A DNA stretch of 64,000 bases, from positions 1,178,001 through 1,242,000 of the forward strand of contig CAWCPR010000003.1 in assembly GCA_963797475.1 (NCBI GenBank), written 5' to 3'. The first letter of the stretch is position 1. Each line of letters begins with the position of its first letter. Both the position numbers and the translations under genes were made by a program. Below, piece by piece: positions 49,058-58,409 of the stretch. The stretch is from CAWCPR01 sp963797475. GTDB lineage: Bacteria > Chloroflexota > Anaerolineae > Anaerolineales > UBA4823. Below the pieces are notes generated by a model, which saw nothing but the letters and a program-made list of their open reading frames with translations, was not told where the DNA came from and made no database searches.

Positions 49058-49143
49058 AGCCCAGCTTTTGCCAGCCAGCAAAATTAGATTGGCTTATCCA
49101 TTCTCCGCGCAGGTGAAATGCAGGGCGCTCAAAAGCTGCGTGA

Positions 49144-49149
49144 TATAAT
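49144..49149 (+). promoter_or_regulatory. -10 box very close to the glyQS start
   Basis: TATAAT ends 11 bases before the ATG at 49161, so transcription would start within about five bases of it. No ribosome site fits between them, which indicates a leaderless or nearly leaderless mRNA. Confidence 0.5.
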
Positions 49150-49160
49150 CCCCCGCTAGA

Positions 49161-52100
49161 ATGACACAAGCGCTAAATTTTCAATCGATCATCATGAAAT
49201 TGCAGCATTTCTGGGCAGACCAGGGCTGCCTGATCTGGCAGCCTTATTATTCCCAGGTTGGGGCCGGCACGATGAATCCGGCGACCTATTTACGTGTGCT
49301 CGGTCCGGAGCCCTGGAATGTGGCCTATGTAGAGCCATCCATCCGGCCGGATGACGGGCGTTACGGCGAGAATCCAAACCGCATGCAAATGCATTACCAG
49401 TTCCAGGTGATCCTGAAGCCAGACCCGGGCAACCCCCAGGAAATCTACCTGGATTCATTAAAGGCACTGGGGATCGATCCGCGCCAGCATGACATTCGCT
49501 TCGTCGAAGACAATTGGGAATCGCCGGCCCTGGGCGCCTGGGGGTTGGGCTGGGAGGTCTGGCTGGATGGCCAGGAAATCACCCAGTTCACCTATTTCCA
49601 GCAGGCCGGCGGCATTGTCCTGGAGCCGGTCTCGGTTGAGATCACTTATGGCCTGGAGCGCATCGCGATTGCCTTGCAGCGGGTGAGCAGCTTCCGCGAT
49701 ATTCAATGGAGCCCTGCGCTCACAGACGGTGACGTCAATCTGCAAGCCGAACAAGAACACAGCAAATACTACTTCGAGACCGCCAATGTCGACCGGCTGC
49801 GCCAGATGTACGAGCTTTTTGAGGCTGAGGCGAAGGCCTGCCTGGACCAGGGTCTGGTGCTGCCTGCTCACGATTACATCCTGAAATGCTCGCATACCTT
49901 TAACGTGCTCGACACGCGCGGCGCGATCGGGGTGACCGAACGCCAGGCCCTGTTTGGCCGCATGCGAGATCTTTCCCGGCGCGTTGCAGAAGCTTATATT
50001 GAGCAGCGCCAGCGCCTGGGGTACCCCTGGCTGGAAAAGGGAAACAGGATTGGAGCGGAAAGCCTTGCAACGTCGAGAAAAGAGCCCGTAACCCACCCCA
50101 ATTCCCAAACCCCAAATTCTTTCCTCCTGGAGATTGGTACGGAGGAGCTGCCCGCCGGAGACCTGGGATCTGCCCTGGACCAGTTACAGAAGCGCATTCC
50201 AGATCTTCTGCGGGAACTGCGCCTGGAGCACGGCAAGATCCAGGTCATGGGCACCCCTCGCCGCCTGGTTGCAACTATAGAAGACCTGGCGCCAGGTCAG
50301 GCAAACCTGGAACAGGTGATCAAAGGGCCTCCGTCTGACCGGGCTTTTAACCCGGATGGAACGCCTACCCCGGCTGCAGCGGGTTTCGCTCGCAGCAAAG
50401 GCGTCACTGTGGAAGCGCTGCAAGTTCGCGAAATGGACGGCGGGCGCTACGTCGCGGCAGTAGTTCGCCAGGAGGGATTGCCGGCGGCGGTCGTGCTCTC
50501 TGAGGCCTTGCCAGAATTAATCGCCACACTGCGCTTTGATAAATCTATGCGCTGGAATTGGACCAACGTGGCCTTTTCCAGGCCGGTCCGCTGGCTGCTG
50601 GCGCTGTATGGCGAACAGATCGTGCCGTTCGAGTTTGCCGGCCTGCTATCCGGAAACACAACCCGCGGGTTACGCGCCAACCAGCCGGCGATATTTCCGG
50701 TCCATACACCCCCAGATTACTTCACCGCCCTGGCCCAGCAAGGCATCCTTCTCGAAAGCGAAGAACGAATGCAGGCAATTGTGGATCAGGCCCAGGCGCT
50801 GGCCTCCAGTGTCAAGGGCCTCATTCCAGACGACCCGGAGCTGGTAAACGAAGTGACGAATTTGGTCGAGGCGCCCACCGCGCTGCTCGGCTCATTCGAC
50901 CCTTCCCACCTGAGCCTGCCGCGCGAAGTGCTTGTTTCGGTGATGAAAAAACACCAGCGCTACTTCCCGATAGAGCGCGACGGGCAGTTACTGCCCTTCT
51001 TTATCTTGGTGCGCAACGGCGGCCGCCAGGGGCTGGACCTGGTTTGCGAGGGCAACGAACATGTAATCCGGGCACGCTTCGCTGATGCAGCTTATTTTGT
51101 GCGCGAAGATCGTAAGCAGCCATTACAATCTTACCTGCCCAGGCTTGCCACACTCACCTTCCAGGTGAAAATCGGATCCATGCTGGATAAGACCCGCCGG
51201 ATCGTGGACCTGGTCCAGGAGCTGGCGCCCCGGCTGGGCCTGAGCAGTGAGCAGGCCATCGCAGCCAGGCGGGCGGCTGAATTGTGCAAAGCCGACCTGG
51301 GGACTCAAATGGTCGTCGAAATGACTTCCCTTCAAGGGATTATGGGACGTTATTATGCTTTGGATTCAGGAGAAGATCCGGCGGTCGCCGAGGCAATTTC
51401 CGAGCATTACCTGCCTCGTTTCGGCGGGGATCGTTCCCCGAGCACCCGCCCGGGATTGGCGGTGGGAATTGCCGACCGACTGGACAGCCTCTCGGGGCTC
51501 TTTGCGGCCGGGCTGGCGCCGACCGGCAATAAAGATCCCTTTGCCCTTCGCCGGGCAGCCCTGGGACTAGTGCAGAACCTGATCGCCTGGGACCTGGATT
51601 TCGACGTCAACGACGGATTGCGAGCCGCCAGCTCGAACCTGCCCATCCCAGCCGGCCCAGAGATCCGCCAGGCCGTCCTGGATTTCGTGGTCGAACGCCT
51701 GCGCAATTTCTTGCTCGAGCAAGGCGGTCGCTATGATGTCGTGGATGCCGTCCTGGCAGCCCAGGGAAACTCCCCTGGTCTGGCGAAAAGGGCAGTCGAT
51801 CAGTTGTCCGCCTGGGTGAGGCGCCCGGACTGGAACAAAATTCTGCCAGCCTACTCGCGCTGTGTACGCATCACCCGCGAGTTCTCCGGCCAGTTTTCTC
51901 TGGACCCGGAAAACTTCGCCGAGCCGGCCGAAGGCGAGTTATATACGGCGTTGGAAGCGGCCAGGGCCGCTCAGCGCAGACCAGGTCCGGTCGACGACTT
52001 CCTTAACGCCTTTTTGCCCATGATGCCGGCGATCAACCGCTTCTTCGATGAGGTGCTGGTCATGGCAGAAGACGAGCGCCTGCGTAAGAACCGTCTGGGA

Positions 52101-52166
52101 TTGCTCCAGCGCATCGCCGCGCTGGCAGATGGTGTAGCGGATCTGTCGAAATTGGAAGGGTTCTAG
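49161..52166 (+). CDS. glyQS: Glycyl-tRNA synthetase, alpha and beta chains fused
   Basis: Residues 1 to about 295 are the alpha chain. It opens with FWADQGCLIWQPY, has GAGTMNPATYLRVLGPEPW, and carries the class II motifs around EPSIRPDDGRYGENPNRMQ. A linker of about 25 polar residues (with KEPVTHPNSQTPNS) leads to the beta chain from about 325 (FLLEIGTEELPAG) to the end, including its HD-like and anticodon-binding parts. The chain has full length for both (1001 residues). Bacterial alpha2beta2 GlyRS is usually made from two genes; single-chain forms occur in some phyla. The enzyme charges tRNA-Gly. The ATG follows a -10 box by only 11 bases. Confidence 0.93.
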   Translation: MTQALNFQSIIMKLQHFWADQGCLIWQPYYSQVGAGTMNPATYLRVLGPEPWNVAYVEPSIRPDDGRYGENPNRMQMHYQFQVILKPDPGNPQEIYLDSLKALGIDPRQHDIRFVEDNWESPALGAWGLGWEVWLDGQEITQFTYFQQAGGIVLEPVSVEITYGLERIAIALQRVSSFRDIQWSPALTDGDVNLQAEQEHSKYYFETANVDRLRQMYELFEAEAKACLDQGLVLPAHDYILKCSHTFNVLDTRGAIGVTERQALFGRMRDLSRRVAEAYIEQRQRLGYPWLEKGNRIGAESLATSRKEPVTHPNSQTPNSFLLEIGTEELPAGDLGSALDQLQKRIPDLLRELRLEHGKIQVMGTPRRLVATIEDLAPGQANLEQVIKGPPSDRAFNPDGTPTPAAAGFARSKGVTVEALQVREMDGGRYVAAVVRQEGLPAAVVLSEALPELIATLRFDKSMRWNWTNVAFSRPVRWLLALYGEQIVPFEFAGLLSGNTTRGLRANQPAIFPVHTPPDYFTALAQQGILLESEERMQAIVDQAQALASSVKGLIPDDPELVNEVTNLVEAPTALLGSFDPSHLSLPREVLVSVMKKHQRYFPIERDGQLLPFFILVRNGGRQGLDLVCEGNEHVIRARFADAAYFVREDRKQPLQSYLPRLATLTFQVKIGSMLDKTRRIVDLVQELAPRLGLSSEQAIAARRAAELCKADLGTQMVVEMTSLQGIMGRYYALDSGEDPAVAEAISEHYLPRFGGDRSPSTRPGLAVGIADRLDSLSGLFAAGLAPTGNKDPFALRRAALGLVQNLIAWDLDFDVNDGLRAASSNLPIPAGPEIRQAVLDFVVERLRNFLLEQGGRYDVVDAVLAAQGNSPGLAKRAVDQLSAWVRRPDWNKILPAYSRCVRITREFSGQFSLDPENFAEPAEGELYTALEAARAAQRRPGPVDDFLNAFLPMMPAINRFFDEVLVMAEDERLRKNRLGLLQRIAALADGVADLSKLEGF

Positions 52167-52215
52167 AGCAGCAGTTGCAAGCCTCTCAACCGCTAAGCCG
52201 ATAAAGGATGGAGCT

Positions 52216-53781
52216 ATGCCGGAATTACAGACCAACCCTGTAAATGTTATCGTATACCCGGACCGGGCGCGAGTCACGCGCCAGGGTTCCGTAACCCTGG
52301 AGCCCGGCCTGCACCAGTTGGAGGCGCCGGGTTTGCCGCTCAATCTCAATCCCGATTCGCTTAGAGCGGCCGCCCATGGAACGGCCCGCGCCCGCCTGTC
52401 CGGGGTGAAGCTCGTGCGCACTTATTTTGTAGACAGCCCGGTCGAAACGATTCGGGATTTAGAGAAGCGTATCGAAGGGCTGCGCGACGAGCTGATCGCC
52501 CTGAATGCGAAGGCCGAAGTCGTTCAGAAAAATAAGGCCAGTTTAGAAGCAATTGCTGGCCACAGTGAGGTCTTCGCGACCGCTCTGGCTGCCAGTGAAA
52601 TGAGCGTTGAAACACAGCTCGCGATTTTTGACGGGCTGCGCCTGCGCGCTGAAGGATTGAACGGCGAGATTCAAGAGATCGCCGTAAACAAACGGGATTT
52701 GGAACGCCAAGTGGAAAAACTGGTGAAGGAGCTGGAAGGGCTGCGCGCTTCGCCGCGCCATGAGCAATATACTGGCGTCGTCGAAATCGAAGTTCTTCAA
52801 GCCGGGGAGCTAACCGTCGAGCTCAGCTATGGTATCACCGGAGCGGGCTGGACGCCGCTCTATGATTTACGCTTGCAGGCGGGCGACAGCAAAAAGCCGG
52901 TCCTGGAGGTAAGCTACCTGGCTCAGGTGACACAGCGAACCGGGGAGACGTGGGCCGACGTATCCCTCTCGCTTTCGACAGCTCGTCCAGCCTTGATGAC
53001 CCGGCTGCCTGAATTAAACCCCTGGTACATCCAGCCTGCCCCGGTAATTCGCGCTCCGCAAGGCTCGCCAGCCCCAATGGCAGCCAGGATATCTGCCGCC
53101 CCAGCGCCCCAAGAGGAATTATTCGACGCCGAGGCGGATTTTACGGTTGCGCAGGTAGATTCTTCAGGGGCAGCAGTGACCTACCGGGTCCCGGGTAAGG
53201 TCAGCATCCCACCCGATGGCGGGCAGCACAAGGTCGCGGTCGCAAACCTGGAGCTGGAGCCGCATCTGGATTACATCAGCGCGCCAAAACTGGTCGAAGC
53301 GGTTTACCGGCGCGCTCAGGCCAAAAACACCAGCCCTTACATTTTTTTACCCGGAACGGCGAACTTGTTCTCGGGCGAGGAATTTCTCGGCTCTTTAAAC
53401 CTGGAGCTGATCGCCCCTGGCGAAGAGATCGAGCTTTTCCTGGGAGTTGACGATCGTTTGCAGGTTGAACGCGAGCTCAAACGCAGGGAGGTGGACAAGC
53501 GCTTCATCGGCGGCAAGCGGCTGGTACATTATGGCTACGAGATCAGCCTGGTCAATCTCCTGCCGAACGAGACGGAGGTGGAACTGCGCGACCAGATGCC
53601 CGTTTCAAGTCATGAAGACGTGAAAGTGCGCCTGGATGCCACCACGCCCAAGGTGAGCGAACAGGATGAAATGAACCGGCTGACCTGGCGATTCATCCTG
53701 ACTCCGAAAGAAAAACAGCTTGTGCGCTACGATTTCAGCGTCGAATACCCGCTCGAAATGCGGTTGACCGGCCTGCCCTAG
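52216..53781 (+). CDS. DUF4139/DUF4140 (mucoidy inhibitor MuiA-like) protein
   Basis: The 521-residue protein begins with a DUF4140 domain (about 8-105, VNVIVYPDRARVTRQGSV). It continues with a coiled coil (about 85-175) and a DUF4139 beta-rich domain from about 190 to the end, with YGITGAGWTPLYDLRL and the C-terminal WRFILTPKEKQ-VRYDFSVEYP pattern. No signal peptide is present. Family members reach from bacteria to fungi; the role is not established. A ribosome site GGATGGAG stands before the ATG. It follows glyQS by 49 bases on the same strand. Confidence 0.8.
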   Translation: MPELQTNPVNVIVYPDRARVTRQGSVTLEPGLHQLEAPGLPLNLNPDSLRAAAHGTARARLSGVKLVRTYFVDSPVETIRDLEKRIEGLRDELIALNAKAEVVQKNKASLEAIAGHSEVFATALAASEMSVETQLAIFDGLRLRAEGLNGEIQEIAVNKRDLERQVEKLVKELEGLRASPRHEQYTGVVEIEVLQAGELTVELSYGITGAGWTPLYDLRLQAGDSKKPVLEVSYLAQVTQRTGETWADVSLSLSTARPALMTRLPELNPWYIQPAPVIRAPQGSPAPMAARISAAPAPQEELFDAEADFTVAQVDSSGAAVTYRVPGKVSIPPDGGQHKVAVANLELEPHLDYISAPKLVEAVYRRAQAKNTSPYIFLPGTANLFSGEEFLGSLNLELIAPGEEIELFLGVDDRLQVERELKRREVDKRFIGGKRLVHYGYEISLVNLLPNETEVELRDQMPVSSHEDVKVRLDATTPKVSEQDEMNRLTWRFILTPKEKQLVRYDFSVEYPLEMRLTGLP

Positions 53782-53794
53782 GGATAGTCTAGAA

Positions 53795-55141
53795 TCAGTC
53801 GCTGCGAACGACCTCTTCCATATATTGTTTAATCTCAGGCACCTGGGTCAGCTTTTCAAAGAAGAAATTGTTGACGATGTTGATCACCTCCGCCCGGGCA
53901 GCTTCCGCATCCGCGTTCAGCTCGTGGTTGGTTTCCTGGCGGGTGAGGCTGTCACGCAGGTGCAGCAGGTGGCGAACAATCTCGGTCTCCTGATCGCCTT
54001 CTAAGGCCTGGATGACGGAGAAAATAAGGCTGTCGGCCTGGGCCAGGACGTTATCGATCGAGATTTCCGAGTTAGGGTTGCAGCAATCGTCGATCGTGCG
54101 GATCAACGACCAGACCTGGTAGAGCATCGCCGCCGGTTCATCAAAAAGCTCGCGCAGGAAAGCCGCTTCTTCATAACGCCCCGTCAGGCGGAAAATATTG
54201 TACATACGCTTGGCCACTTTGCCATAATTTTTTGGGTCGTGGCCCAGGTACTTGATCACTTCCCCTTCCAATTGGCGCACGTAATGGTCGAGCGCATCCG
54301 CCGAAACATGCTTGGCCAGCTTGGAGAAAATCGGGATCGACTCGGCTTCCAGATAAACTTCCTGGAAATAAGGATCCAGATAGCCGTCCAACGGGATGAT
54401 CTCCCCGGTCGGCGCTTCCCAGGTTACATCCAGCATATTACTGGCGTTTGCCAGCGCGCCGCGTATAGGATCGGCGACCACCCAATCCAGCTTACACCAG
54501 CCAGGTTCAGCGCCGGCCTGCTCCCAACGGATGCTGACAGGTTGGCCATCCGGGCTGAAAGCATCGAAGAACCCGGCTTGCACTTCATCTGGGCGCCAGG
54601 AGATCGGCGCCCCGGCTTTAAAGGTTTTCCCGTCTTTGACCACGTCGCTGAGGTAGGAACCAAATTTAATCTCGATCATTTGATAGGTGGGACCTTTGGC
54701 GGTTTGCAAAGTTTTTTCGCGGATCAAATCCGCCAGGATCTGGCAGGCCTGCTGGCGAGTCTCGGCAATAATGTTCACCCGCTCGAAATAATCGGCATCG
54801 CCCGGGTAGGTCTGGATTTTTGACTGGGCGGATGATCCAGAAAGCGCCAGGGCGGTCTCGACCACGCCCGGTGAATCCTGAAACTCCACCAGGCGCCCGA
54901 TTTCACGGAAGCGAGCCAGTTCTTCGGGACTAAAATCCAACATGACCACTTTGTGGCCAAATACGCCGCTGCGCTCATCCACCGTAATCTCATCTTGCTT
55001 TTTATCGTCCGCCTGCGCGGCTGCAATCGCCGTCAACCACTGTAAGGCTTCGCCCTCATCTAACTCGATCCCGAGTTGATTCGCCGAGTCGAGGATGCGC
55101 TGTAGTTCGTCGCCAGGCTTTTTGCTAGAAAGGTCATTCAT
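53795..55141 (-). CDS. Unknown protein, possibly nucleotidyltransferase-like
   Basis: I do not recognise the family. The 448 residues are acidic, with no signal peptide or membrane helix. A segment LALSGSSAQSKIQTYPGDAD (98-117) continues into YFERVNII. It resembles the G-S...D-x-D core of polymerase-beta-like nucleotidyltransferases, where the two acids bind metal; here they would be Asp115 and Asp117. A central beta-rich part and a C-terminal all-helical part of about 180 residues follow. The end converges on the DUF4139 gene with a 13-base gap. The nucleotidyltransferase idea rests on one motif. Confidence 0.6.
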   Translation of the reverse strand: MNDLSSKKPGDELQRILDSANQLGIELDEGEALQWLTAIAAAQADDKKQDEITVDERSGVFGHKVVMLDFSPEELARFREIGRLVEFQDSPGVVETALALSGSSAQSKIQTYPGDADYFERVNIIAETRQQACQILADLIREKTLQTAKGPTYQMIEIKFGSYLSDVVKDGKTFKAGAPISWRPDEVQAGFFDAFSPDGQPVSIRWEQAGAEPGWCKLDWVVADPIRGALANASNMLDVTWEAPTGEIIPLDGYLDPYFQEVYLEAESIPIFSKLAKHVSADALDHYVRQLEGEVIKYLGHDPKNYGKVAKRMYNIFRLTGRYEEAAFLRELFDEPAAMLYQVWSLIRTIDDCCNPNSEISIDNVLAQADSLIFSVIQALEGDQETEIVRHLLHLRDSLTRQETNHELNADAEAARAEVINIVNNFFFEKLTQVPEIKQYMEEVVRSD

Positions 55142-55235
55142 GCCGTTGATCTCCTTGGGTTGGTTGTTGTGAGTAAATTAAAAGGCTCACGGATATAATT
55201 TTTTCAGGTATACGGAGAGCATTCGTACAGAGGGT

Positions 55236-55817
55236 TTAGCCTTCACCGGCGTCATGCTGTGCCCGCCCGCGTGCCTCGGACAACATCTTCTGAAAAATTT
55301 CCGCTTGATCCAGGGCGTCACGCAGGGCATGATGGGTTAACTGCTCGTCACGTAGGTAGCGAGGCCCAATGATTCGCATCGAAGTCTCTTCCCAGGTGAC
55401 GCCCGTCAACCCCATGAAGAAGGATTTTATATCCAATGCTGAATGGCCGAAAGGATTCCGGCCCAAATAGCGATGGAAATAGTCATTCACAAACATCCAA
55501 TCGAAAGCAGCGTTGAAGGACAGAAAGACGGGTTTCTGACCATCCGGGACCTCCGTCTTGAGCCAATCTTCAAACTTTTCCAAGGCCTTGGCCGGCGGCA
55601 CCCCGCGCTCCGATAGCCGTTTGATGTCCAGGTGATGGATGGCGTAGGCTTCGGCGGTCATCTTATCGTTGACTGGTTTCAGCTCGATGTAAAATGTGAT
55701 TGGTCTTTCTTGCAGGATACAGGCCCCGATGGTGAGCAAAGAATACTGGCCCGGGTTGGGGCCGGCAGTTTCAACATCGACAGATACATAAGCTTCAGTT
55801 AAATCGTTGATGTTCAT
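55236..55817 (-). CDS. DEDDh 3'-5' exonuclease (DnaQ/RNase T family)
   Basis: The 193-residue protein has all five catalytic residues of the DEDDh type: Asp14 and Glu16 in SVDVETAG, Asp106 in FNAAFDWMF, and His162 and Asp167 in THHALRDALDQA. It consists of the exonuclease domain alone, so it could proofread, trim RNA or process single-stranded DNA. The gap of 94 bases to the unknown gene downstream contains no feature I can name. The start at 55817 lacks a strong ribosome site. Confidence 0.85.
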   Translation of the reverse strand: MNINDLTEAYVSVDVETAGPNPGQYSLLTIGACILQERPITFYIELKPVNDKMTAEAYAIHHLDIKRLSERGVPPAKALEKFEDWLKTEVPDGQKPVFLSFNAAFDWMFVNDYFHRYLGRNPFGHSALDIKSFFMGLTGVTWEETSMRIIGPRYLRDEQLTHHALRDALDQAEIFQKMLSEARGRAQHDAGEG

Positions 55818-55899
55818 GGTATCCTTACTTTACAACAACTTCACCGAAAATGCAATCAAATCGCTCAATCTCTGTCAGGCATCCTGTGTGAGCTGCACT

Positions 55900-55927
55900 G
55901 TGTGCGCCGCATAGTGTGCGCCGCATA
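55900..55927. repeat. Tandem 14-base duplication
   Basis: GTGTGCGCCGCATA occurs twice in direct succession (55900-55913 and 55914-55927) in the divergent region between the exonuclease gene and the small gene at 55991. It may be a slippage product. Confidence 0.7.
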
Positions 55928-55990
55928 TAGGCATTGCAAATAAGCTTTGAACCCAAGATCGAATAACGAAAGTCCATAAAAGAGTTTCCG

Positions 55991-56263
55991 GTGGAAGATC
56001 GGGACGTCAGCTTAGAACAGCTTTTGGTATACATTGAGCGGGCGGTGCGCGGCGACCGCAACCTGCTGGTGCAGTTATTCCGCACCATGCAGCAATTGGC
56101 CCACCACCCTACCGCCCCGCCCGAAGACCGCATGCTGGGGGAAATTTTGGCGCGCATCTTAATGGGCGACCGCGAACCGGACTTAAGCAGCTTTTCACCT
56201 GAAATCGCCGTCGAAATAAAGGGGTTGTTGGATCGCCTGCGCGCCTCCAATACAGTTGCATGA
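55991..56263 (+). CDS. Small acidic-helical protein, unknown
   Basis: The 90 residues are helical throughout and mildly amphipathic, with VSLEQLLVYIERAVRGDRN at the start and LGEILARILMGDREPDLSSF before a final helix IAVEIKGLLDRLRAS. It begins at a GTG with AAAGAG upstream. I do not recognise the family, though the C-terminal pattern (GDREPDLSSFSPEIAVEI) looks like a module I associate with Chloroflexota TPR or NACHT proteins. It has no membrane helix. Its codon use is similar to that of neighbours. Confidence 0.55.
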   Translation: MEDRDVSLEQLLVYIERAVRGDRNLLVQLFRTMQQLAHHPTAPPEDRMLGEILARILMGDREPDLSSFSPEIAVEIKGLLDRLRASNTVA

Positions 56264-56391
56264 AAGCACATTAATCGCCTGCGCCTGAGTGGAATACTAA
56301 GAACTCAGGTAGGGGAGAATGTAACTGTCGGTCGCATTCTAAACTGGCCTGGCGCAGTTCGCGGCCTGCCCGTCGCTCGAGCTCAGGCTGG

Positions 56392-56397
56392 TATAAT
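56392..56397 (+). promoter_or_regulatory. Likely dnaG-rpoD -10 box
   Basis: TATAAT is 51 bases before the dnaG ATG. The 185-base gap from the preceding gene holds no other clear feature. Confidence 0.5.
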
Positions 56398-56448
56398 GGT
56401 TAAAGCGGGGAGAGAAGATTAATCGTGTGGTTTGGCGTTGGGTGAGAG

Positions 56449-58404
56449 ATGTCAACAATAGACGAAATCAAAACCCGAATAGATATCGTAGACCTGGTTT
56501 CTGAGACGGTGCAGCTACGCCATTCAGGGAAAAACCAGGTTGGTTTCTGTCCATTTCATGAGAACACCCGCACACCCGCATTCGTCGTCTTCCCCGATTC
56601 AGGTACGTGGCGCTGCTTTGGTCAATGCAACGAAGGCGGGGATATCTTCAAGTTTGTAATGAAGAAAGAAGGCTGGGATTTCAGCGAAGCGCTGCATTAC
56701 CTGGCAGAGCGGGCCGGCGTCCAACTCAAGCCGCCGACGCCCGAAGAACAGGAAGCCGCTGAAGAAAATGACGCCTTACGCTTGCTGCTGGAGGAAGCGG
56801 TTACATTTTACCGCCACCAATTATTGAACACCAACGCCGGTCAGGCCGCGCTGGACTATCTTCGCCGGGAACGCGGCTTGGCAGATGCGACGATCGAGGC
56901 TTTTGGTCTGGGCTACGCGCCCAATGCCTGGGAAGCTGCCGCCAATTATTTCAAATCAAAAGGCAATTCCGAAGAAGACCTGCTGGCTTGCGGGCTGGTC
57001 AGCGAGCGAGAAAACGCGGGTGCAGGCCGCGGCGCCGGCGTTTATGATCGCTTCCGCCACCGGGTGATGTTCCCAATTCGGGACGAGCGCGGCCGTATGG
57101 CTGGTTTTGGGGCGCGCATCTTGAACCCGGAGGATGTGCCCAAATTCCTCAACTCGCCCCAGACCGCCCTGTTTGACAAAGGCCACCTGCTCTATGGACT
57201 GGACCAGGCGCGCAAATCGATCCGGGCGCAGGATCAGGTGGTCATCGTGGAAGGTTATCTGGACGTCATCGCGCTGCACCAGGCCGGTTTCACAAATGTG
57301 GTCTCTCCAATGGGGACGGCGCTGTCGGAGCACCATCTCTACCTGCTGAAGCGGTTCACCCGCAGGATCGTGCTTGCCCTGGACCCGGATGCAGCCGGGG
57401 ATAAGGCGACGCTGCGCGGCCTGCAGATCGCCCGCCAGTCGCTGGATCGAGAGAAGGACCCGGTCTTCGATGCCCGCGGTCTGCTGCGGCTGGAGGGCCG
57501 TTTGCAAGCCGATATCCGCGTTTGCACCCTGCCGGCCAACCTCGACCCGGATGAGGTGGTGAACCGGGATCCGCAAGAGTGGCAGAGGCTGGTTGAAAGC
57601 GCTAAGCCGGTCGTCGAACATGTGATGGAAACACTGGCTGCCGGTCGAGACCTGGATGACCCCAAGGTAAAAAACGAGGTTGCGGCTCAGGTACTGCCGC
57701 TAATTGAGGACATATCCAGCTCGATCGAACGCGACACCTATATACAACGCCTGGCCCGCTTGCTGCGCGTCGACGAACGAGCCCTACTGGAAGCCAACCT
57801 GGGCCGGCAGCGTCCCAAGCCGTCCAATTGGCGGCGCCGGGCGCGTCAGGAGCCGGCGGAAGCGCGAACAGAACCCCTGCTGTCCACACTTGCCAGCAGT
57901 TATAACCTGGAAGCCCACTCCATCGGGGTGCTGCTGCGCCGGCCGGACTTGCTTTACCAGGTTGATCGCAGCTTACAGGAATTCGGGCTGGGACGGCTTA
58001 CACCGGAAGATTTCCAACACGCCGATCACAAGGAGATCCTGCGCCTGGTTTCCGAATCCGTCGACCAGGACCTGGCAGAGCCCGTCAATTTTGTGTTGGG
58101 CAGCTTTTCTCTTTCGATGATGGAGCTGGCGGATGAACTGCTGGCCCGAACGGATACCGTCGATCCCAATGAGGACCGTGTGCTGGAAGATTTAATGCGC
58201 GCGCTGCTGGAACTGCGCGAACGCAGCCTGCACCAAAGCATCGATTATCTGCGTTACTTGATGGAAGAATCGCAAGAAAAGGGTGACTTAAAAGCAACAC
58301 AGTATATGGAAACTATGGTACAACATACCCGTGGACTGCAAAAATTAGACCGTGCGATTGGGCAGTACACAAGCAGATCGATTCTCACCCGCCAGGAAAG
58401 ATAG
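56449..58404 (+). CDS. dnaG: DNA primase
   Basis: The 651-residue protein has an N-terminal CHC2 zinc domain (Cys34, His37, Cys56, Cys60). The RNA polymerase core follows with a TOPRIM region (VVIVEGYLDVIALHQAG and ALDPDAAGDKA), and a helical C-terminal domain that would bind the DnaB helicase. It makes RNA primers at the fork. The dnaG-rpoD order matches the macromolecular synthesis operon; rpsU is not next to it. rpoD starts five bases after its stop. Confidence 0.94.
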   Translation: MSTIDEIKTRIDIVDLVSETVQLRHSGKNQVGFCPFHENTRTPAFVVFPDSGTWRCFGQCNEGGDIFKFVMKKEGWDFSEALHYLAERAGVQLKPPTPEEQEAAEENDALRLLLEEAVTFYRHQLLNTNAGQAALDYLRRERGLADATIEAFGLGYAPNAWEAAANYFKSKGNSEEDLLACGLVSERENAGAGRGAGVYDRFRHRVMFPIRDERGRMAGFGARILNPEDVPKFLNSPQTALFDKGHLLYGLDQARKSIRAQDQVVIVEGYLDVIALHQAGFTNVVSPMGTALSEHHLYLLKRFTRRIVLALDPDAAGDKATLRGLQIARQSLDREKDPVFDARGLLRLEGRLQADIRVCTLPANLDPDEVVNRDPQEWQRLVESAKPVVEHVMETLAAGRDLDDPKVKNEVAAQVLPLIEDISSSIERDTYIQRLARLLRVDERALLEANLGRQRPKPSNWRRRARQEPAEARTEPLLSTLASSYNLEAHSIGVLLRRPDLLYQVDRSLQEFGLGRLTPEDFQHADHKEILRLVSESVDQDLAEPVNFVLGSFSLSMMELADELLARTDTVDPNEDRVLEDLMRALLELRERSLHQSIDYLRYLMEESQEKGDLKATQYMETMVQHTRGLQKLDRAIGQYTSRSILTRQER

Positions 58405-58409
58405 CTTTT

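Noticed and set aside
55900..55927. Start of a CRISPR or satellite array
   Set aside because: Only two copies of 14 bases occur, with no spacer and no further units.
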